10,030 bases of DNA, taken from NCBI GenBank assembly GCA_947464515.1, contig CANHXF010000040.1, positions 1 through 10,030 on the forward strand. Reading direction: 5' to 3'. Of this stretch, positions 7,414 through 10,030 are shown one piece after another. Source of the stretch: Flavobacteriales bacterium. Its GTDB lineage: Bacteria > Bacteroidota > Bacteroidia > NS11-12g > UBA955. The notes beneath the pieces were generated by a model that saw only the letters and a program-made list of their open reading frames with translations, did not search any database and was not told where the DNA came from. Numbering within the stretch: position 1 is the stretch's first letter; every line of letters starts with the position of its first letter. Both the position numbers and the translations under genes were made by a program.

Positions 7414-7487
7414 GGTAGCCCCGACGAGAATCGAACTCATATCAAATGTTTAGGAAACATCTATTCTATCCATTGAACTACGGGGCC
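7413..7487 (-). tRNA. tRNA-Arg (anticodon CCU)
   Basis: The minus strand folds into a full cloverleaf. The acceptor stem is GGCCCCG (7487-7481) with CGGGGCT (7423-7417), ending in one G-U pair. The D-stem is GTTC/GAAT with loop AATGGATA. The anticodon stem is GATGT/ACATT with loop TTCCTAA, placing anticodon CCT at 7454-7452. The variable loop is four bases, and the T-stem ATGAG/CTCGT holds loop TTCGATT. Discriminator A at 7416 is followed by an encoded CCA (7415-7413). It reads AGG arginine codons. A terminator follows directly, and a -7-like box lies 10 bases upstream. The gene is intact although its 3' half is shared, antisense, with the recombinase remnant, as expected of a tRNA used as an attachment site where integration restores the gene. 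Confidence 0.95.
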
Positions 7488-7497
7488 AAAGGGGAGG

Positions 7498-7505
7498 CAA
7501 AATTA
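7498..7505 (-). promoter_or_regulatory. -7 promoter box of tRNA-Arg
   Basis: The minus strand reads TAATTTTG, an exact TAnnTTTG match, ending 10 bases before the first tRNA base. That is the spacing expected for a start just at or before the mature 5' end. No clear -33 TTTG is visible. Confidence 0.5.
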
Positions 7506-7594
7506 CTTTAAAAGGATTGTATTTTGTTAGATCGCTTTGACTTTTATCTAATGATGATCGCCTTTGTAAATTACTGCAAAGATTCCGCATCGCA

Positions 7595-8941
7595 ATGGCT
7601 AAATTTGCATCGCTAGTTGTGACGGAAATCGAAAAATCATATCAAAAAGGGATTAGAATTCTCACTTGGATTTTTGTCGGCTTAATTGCTTGGCCTTTCT
7701 TAAGGAGTATCAGCACAAACAACGATCTGAATATTTTCTATGGCGCCGCGCAACGATTGGTTTCACTGGAGAATCTTTATAGCAAACCCTATTCAGCCGA
7801 AGGTTGGCAGCTCTATTATTATTACAGCCCCTTGTTTGCTACCCTTCTAGCGCCATTTACATTCTTACCTCAGTTTGTTGTCACGCATGAAGTGCCCTTT
7901 GGTTTGTTTATTCTGAAAATACTCTGGAATTGCTTAAATCTATATTTTGTTTATCAGTTGTTTCAGTTTGTTCGAGGTTTGGTGAATCCGCCCAAAAACA
8001 AAGCTGGACTGACATTTTGGATTGTGCTTGCTTTGGTTTCCTACCGATGGATATTTTTGAATCTTTTGTATGGCCAGATGACGATACTCATCGTTTGGGG
8101 AGTTGTTCGGGCATTTCAATTTTTACAGTCCAAAAAGCCTAAGTATTTCACCGGCTTGGCATTTGGTGTTAATCTGAAAATATTACCCATTTTTATGGTG
8201 GGTCAGTTGTTCTTAATGAAGCAATGGCGGGCGTTTTTTATTACCGTTTCTTTGGTTATCGCGATGATATTGTTGCCTTTCGCATATTTGCCGTTTCAGT
8301 ATCATGTAGAATTACTTCAGAGCTGGATGATGAATATTAATCCATTTTCAAAAAACCACATTGTGGAATTGGGCGAAGGCGGTTTTATTGATTTCGGTGC
8401 CTTGGTAACAAAATATCTCACCGGATTAAATATTGAAGGCGAAGAACGGGTGGCTTGGTTTTCGATGGGCGCTTCGGGTGTGTTTATAACAACTCAAGTG
8501 TTTAGATTACTGGTGCTGTCGTCTTGTTGCTACTGGATTTGGAAATTTAGGAATATTTCCGATGAGAAAAAGTCGATTTTGCTGATGTCGATCTTCTTGG
8601 CATCAATCCCATTGGCCTTCCCACACCAAAGAGATTATTCATTGTTTATGATGTGGCCATTGGTGTTGTTTATTGTGAAAGATTGGTTGATGTCGGCGCA
8701 GGGTGATGATCGGGCCTTAAAAAGCAAGCTGGATATCATACCAACATGGATCAAATTGGGGTTGTTCATTGGGGCGTTTTTGATGGGACTCGTTGTCTTT
8801 TTTGAAGCGTTGCCTTTCGATATTCGCGCTTGGATCAGTGGTTATCGTATCCAAGGCATCGGCGGTTTGATTTTCTTACTTTTTGGTCATTGTTACATGA
8901 ATTGGAAAGTCAAACATTTACAGCATGAAAAAACCATTTAG
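7595..8941 (+). CDS. Polytopic membrane mannosyltransferase-like protein, GT87 family (GT-C fold)
   Basis: The 448-residue protein has about 10 membrane segments, the first at about 22-38. GT87 (DUF2029) hallmarks appear in order: NNDLNIFYGAAQRL (42-55) with the conserved Asp44, then LENLYSKPY (58-66), YYYSPLFATLLAPF (75-88), the GQMTILIVWG loop (160-169), and the FTGLAFGVNLKILPIF segment (185-200), which corresponds to the family's GL.lGl...K..P motif. Characterised relatives, such as actinobacterial PimE, use polyprenyl-phosphate mannose on the outer face of the membrane; here the donor and acceptor are unknown. ATG 7595 is the start: it lies 18 codons before the first helix, and no SD is seen. 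The T9SS protein gene begins only 23 bases after the stop, so co-transcription is likely. It is unrelated in detail to the GT39-like gene at 340. Confidence 0.82.
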   Translation: MAKFASLVVTEIEKSYQKGIRILTWIFVGLIAWPFLRSISTNNDLNIFYGAAQRLVSLENLYSKPYSAEGWQLYYYYSPLFATLLAPFTFLPQFVVTHEVPFGLFILKILWNCLNLYFVYQLFQFVRGLVNPPKNKAGLTFWIVLALVSYRWIFLNLLYGQMTILIVWGVVRAFQFLQSKKPKYFTGLAFGVNLKILPIFMVGQLFLMKQWRAFFITVSLVIAMILLPFAYLPFQYHVELLQSWMMNINPFSKNHIVELGEGGFIDFGALVTKYLTGLNIEGEERVAWFSMGASGVFITTQVFRLLVLSSCCYWIWKFRNISDEKKSILLMSIFLASIPLAFPHQRDYSLFMMWPLVLFIVKDWLMSAQGDDRALKSKLDIIPTWIKLGLFIGAFLMGLVVFFEALPFDIRAWISGYRIQGIGGLIFLLFGHCYMNWKVKHLQHEKTI

Positions 8942-8949
8942 TTATACTT

Positions 8950-8957
8950 TATCTTTG
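8950..8957 (+). promoter_or_regulatory. Possible -7 promoter box immediately before the T9SS protein gene
   Basis: TATCTTTG matches TAnnTTTG and ends seven bases before ATG 8965. A start at the usual distance would give an almost leaderless mRNA. No -33 TTTG is evident, so the gene may simply be read through from the GT87 gene. Confidence 0.35.
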
Positions 8958-8964
8958 AAATCAT

Positions 8965-9666
8965 ATGAAAACAATTAAACATATCATTTTTTTGGCCTTG
9001 GTTTCCTTGGCTTTAAACGTTCAGGCTCAGAATTGTACGCCAGACACCACCATTAAAGTTCCAGGATTTTATCCAAATAAACTGGCTGATGGAAATGTGG
9101 GTACTGCTTACTCTCAAACAGTAATGGTACTATCGTTCAAGGACACTTCAGTGACAGTAGGTGGAAGCCAACAGAAGGTTACGATCGACTCATTGAAATT
9201 AACGAAAGTGATTGGTTTGCCTGCGGGATTGGGATATGTTTGTTTTGAACCTCGTTGTATTTATTTGCCATCGAAAGTGCGTTGTATCAAACTTAGTGGC
9301 ACACCAACAGTATCTGGTGTTTATCCTTTGAAATTCGCGATTACCGCTTATGCCAAGGTAAATGGGTTTATTCCTGTTTCCCAGCCCGATACCATCAAGA
9401 ATTTTAGTATCACCATTACAGGTGGAACGGCACAAATCACAGAAAACAGTACAACAGCAATCCGTGTTTATCCAAACCCAGTAACGAATCAGATTTTTGT
9501 TTCCGGTTGTAAAGTAAAACCACAGATTTACAATGCTTTGGGCGCTGAAATCAAGTTGAAAATGACCGAGGAAAACGGATTGTGGAGCGCTGATGTTTCT
9601 GAATTGACTTCTGGTATTTATTTCATGACATCTAGCGGAATTCATACCCAATGGATCAAGGAGTAA
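8965..9666 (+). CDS. Secreted protein with Ig-like domain and T9SS type A sorting domain
   Basis: The 233-residue protein has signal peptide MKTIKHIIFLALVSLALNVQA, then QNC. Residues about 34-153 form one beta-rich domain (FYPNKLADGNVGTAYSQTV, then TIDSLKLTKVIGLPAGLGY, then LSGTPTVSGVYPLKFAITA). The AYSQT, GLPAGL and LSGTPT..G.Y pattern is that of He_PIG/cadherin-like putative Ig domains. Four cysteines (24, 93, 98, 107) may pair. Residues about 160-233 are a type A sorting domain (IRVYPNPVTNQIFVSG, IYNALGAEI, LTSGIYFM...WIKE), so T9SS export and a surface or released location are predicted. The function is unknown; binding or adhesion is a guess from the fold. It follows the GT87 gene by 23 bases, and the next gene overlaps its stop as TAATG. 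Confidence 0.85.
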   Translation: MKTIKHIIFLALVSLALNVQAQNCTPDTTIKVPGFYPNKLADGNVGTAYSQTVMVLSFKDTSVTVGGSQQKVTIDSLKLTKVIGLPAGLGYVCFEPRCIYLPSKVRCIKLSGTPTVSGVYPLKFAITAYAKVNGFIPVSQPDTIKNFSITITGGTAQITENSTTAIRVYPNPVTNQIFVSGCKVKPQIYNALGAEIKLKMTEENGLWSADVSELTSGIYFMTSSGIHTQWIKE

Positions 9667-10030
9667 TGTCGCCGTTGCATATCGTGATTCCGACCAAAAA
9701 AGCGGAAATGCCGGCGTTAATCGTCTTATGCGTACTGATTTTTGTGGGTTGGGGATTTCACTATGGCATGCTAGGATGGAAAGGCGGTTTGGTTTGGTTG
9801 CTATTATCCATTCCTTCTTTGATGTTTTTGATCAAAAAACGTCGCGGCGAATATTTTGTCAAGGTTGACGAAGAAGGTATTTCATTCCGATTGCATTTCT
9901 TTTCTTCCTATATGATGATTCCCTGGAAGTACTTGCAACGCATCGATTATTTGGAATATGAAATCAACTTCATGTTAAAGGAAACTGCCCAGGTGGTTTC
10001 GTTGGCAACGAGTGGTTTGGATGATGAGGA
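9666..10030 (+). CDS. Two-TM membrane protein with probable PH-like cytoplasmic domain (truncated by window edge)
   Basis: ATG 9666 overlaps the previous stop (TAATG), a translational-coupling arrangement. The 121 complete codons visible stay open to the right edge. Residues about 16-34 and 40-56 are hydrophobic helices (ALIVLCVLIFVGWGF; GGLVWLLLSIPSLMFLI) followed by KKRR, which places the rest in the cytoplasm. The following part (YFVKVDEEGISFRLHFF, then MMIPWKYLQRIDYLEYEINF) alternates beta strands, and IPW..I matches the pattern of bacterial PH-like (YcxB/bPH-type) domains in small membrane proteins. Function is unknown; the C-terminus is not seen. Confidence 0.8.
   Translation, partial: MSPLHIVIPTKKAEMPALIVLCVLIFVGWGFHYGMLGWKGGLVWLLLSIPSLMFLIKKRRGEYFVKVDEEGISFRLHFFSSYMMIPWKYLQRIDYLEYEINFMLKETAQVVSLATSGLDDE

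Larger units (their letters stand above)
6960..7453 (+). pseudogene. Decayed C-terminal remnant of a serine site-specific recombinase
   Basis: Two plus-strand frames carry consecutive parts of one protein. Frame one (6960-7175) reads PKKLWYYKCNTKGCNQNISA, then NKVHQDWVSTLTDL. This matches the recombinase zinc ribbon (CxxxxC) followed by the K.H..F...L helix of Bacteroidota serine recombinases. Frame two (7130-7453) reads KALENLSNLLIMWNKQNLLG, then SLYPKGILVDGKNMLYRTEN and KNQFIAYIQDI. This matches the C-terminal A...LS.L...W / IFPEGI...G..YRT...N motif of the same family. The coiled-coil normally between these parts is missing or very short, and the frame shifts at about 7130-7175. The catalytic Ser domain and everything before the ribbon are absent, so no activity is possible; intact members have roughly 500 residues. 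The last 13-15 codons (VAPTRIEL...) are antisense to the tRNA-Arg 3' half. Family assignment is by recognition of motifs, not by alignment. Confidence 0.75.

Noticed and set aside
7214..7453. 79-residue plus-strand ORF starting MWNKQNLLG as an independent gene
   Set aside because: It lacks a plausible start context, its frame is open further upstream with recombinase-like sequence, and its last part is antisense to tRNA-Arg. It is better explained as the second half of a broken recombinase.
9199..9651. 150-residue minus-strand ORF opposite the T9SS protein
   Set aside because: It is a frame shadow of a well-supported secreted protein. Its own translation has low-complexity, Cys/Trp-scattered composition with no recognisable domain.
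1..10030. CRISPR arrays, toxin-antitoxin pairs, defence genes or an intact insertion sequence
   Set aside because: I looked for regularly spaced repeats, transposase motifs and defence-type domains and found none. The only mobile-element trace is the recombinase remnant next to tRNA-Arg.

Overview
The window looks like chromosomal DNA of a member of the phylum Bacteroidota, probably a free-living, Flavobacteriia/Chitinophagia-like lineage rather than a gut Bacteroides. The evidence is: secreted proteins ending in type IX secretion (T9SS) sorting domains of both type A (YPNP... class) and type B (gliding-motility/CHU_C class); a lipoprotein and a small outer-membrane barrel of Bacteroidota style; no strong Shine-Dalgarno sequences; and TAnnTTTG-type -7 promoter boxes in front of several genes. 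Species cannot be named from the sequence alone.

Layout. 1-204 (minus) is the N-terminus of a secreted protein running off the left edge. 340-3390 (plus) holds an ArnT/PMT-like GT-C glycosyltransferase, a lipoprotein and an outer-membrane beta-barrel protein. A 16-bp perfect hairpin at 3415-3452 separates these from two minus-strand secreted proteins: an alpha/beta-hydrolase with a type A sorting domain (3552-4751) and a 606-residue Ig-like protein with a type B sorting domain (5020-6840).

The most interesting part is 6830-7487, an integration scar. A 44-codon stub of a lost type A T9SS protein (minus) still overlaps the start of the 606-residue gene. It is joined at about 6960-6967 to a broken C-terminal fragment of a serine site-specific recombinase (plus; zinc ribbon plus C-terminal tail in two frames). 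That recombinase fragment runs straight into the 3' half and terminator of a tRNA-Arg(CCU) gene (minus). The simplest reading is that a recombinase-bearing element once sat at this tRNA and was later deleted, along with most of the T9SS gene.

7595-10030 (plus) is a tight cluster: a GT87-type membrane glycosyltransferase, a T9SS type A secreted protein 23 bases later, and a TAATG-overlapping two-TM protein with a probable PH-like cytoplasmic domain that runs off the right edge. Overall the genes concern the cell envelope and secreted proteins: two lipid-linked-sugar GT-C enzymes, one lipoprotein, one OM barrel, and four full or partial T9SS cargo or cargo-like proteins. I saw no defence system, CRISPR array or intact mobile element.
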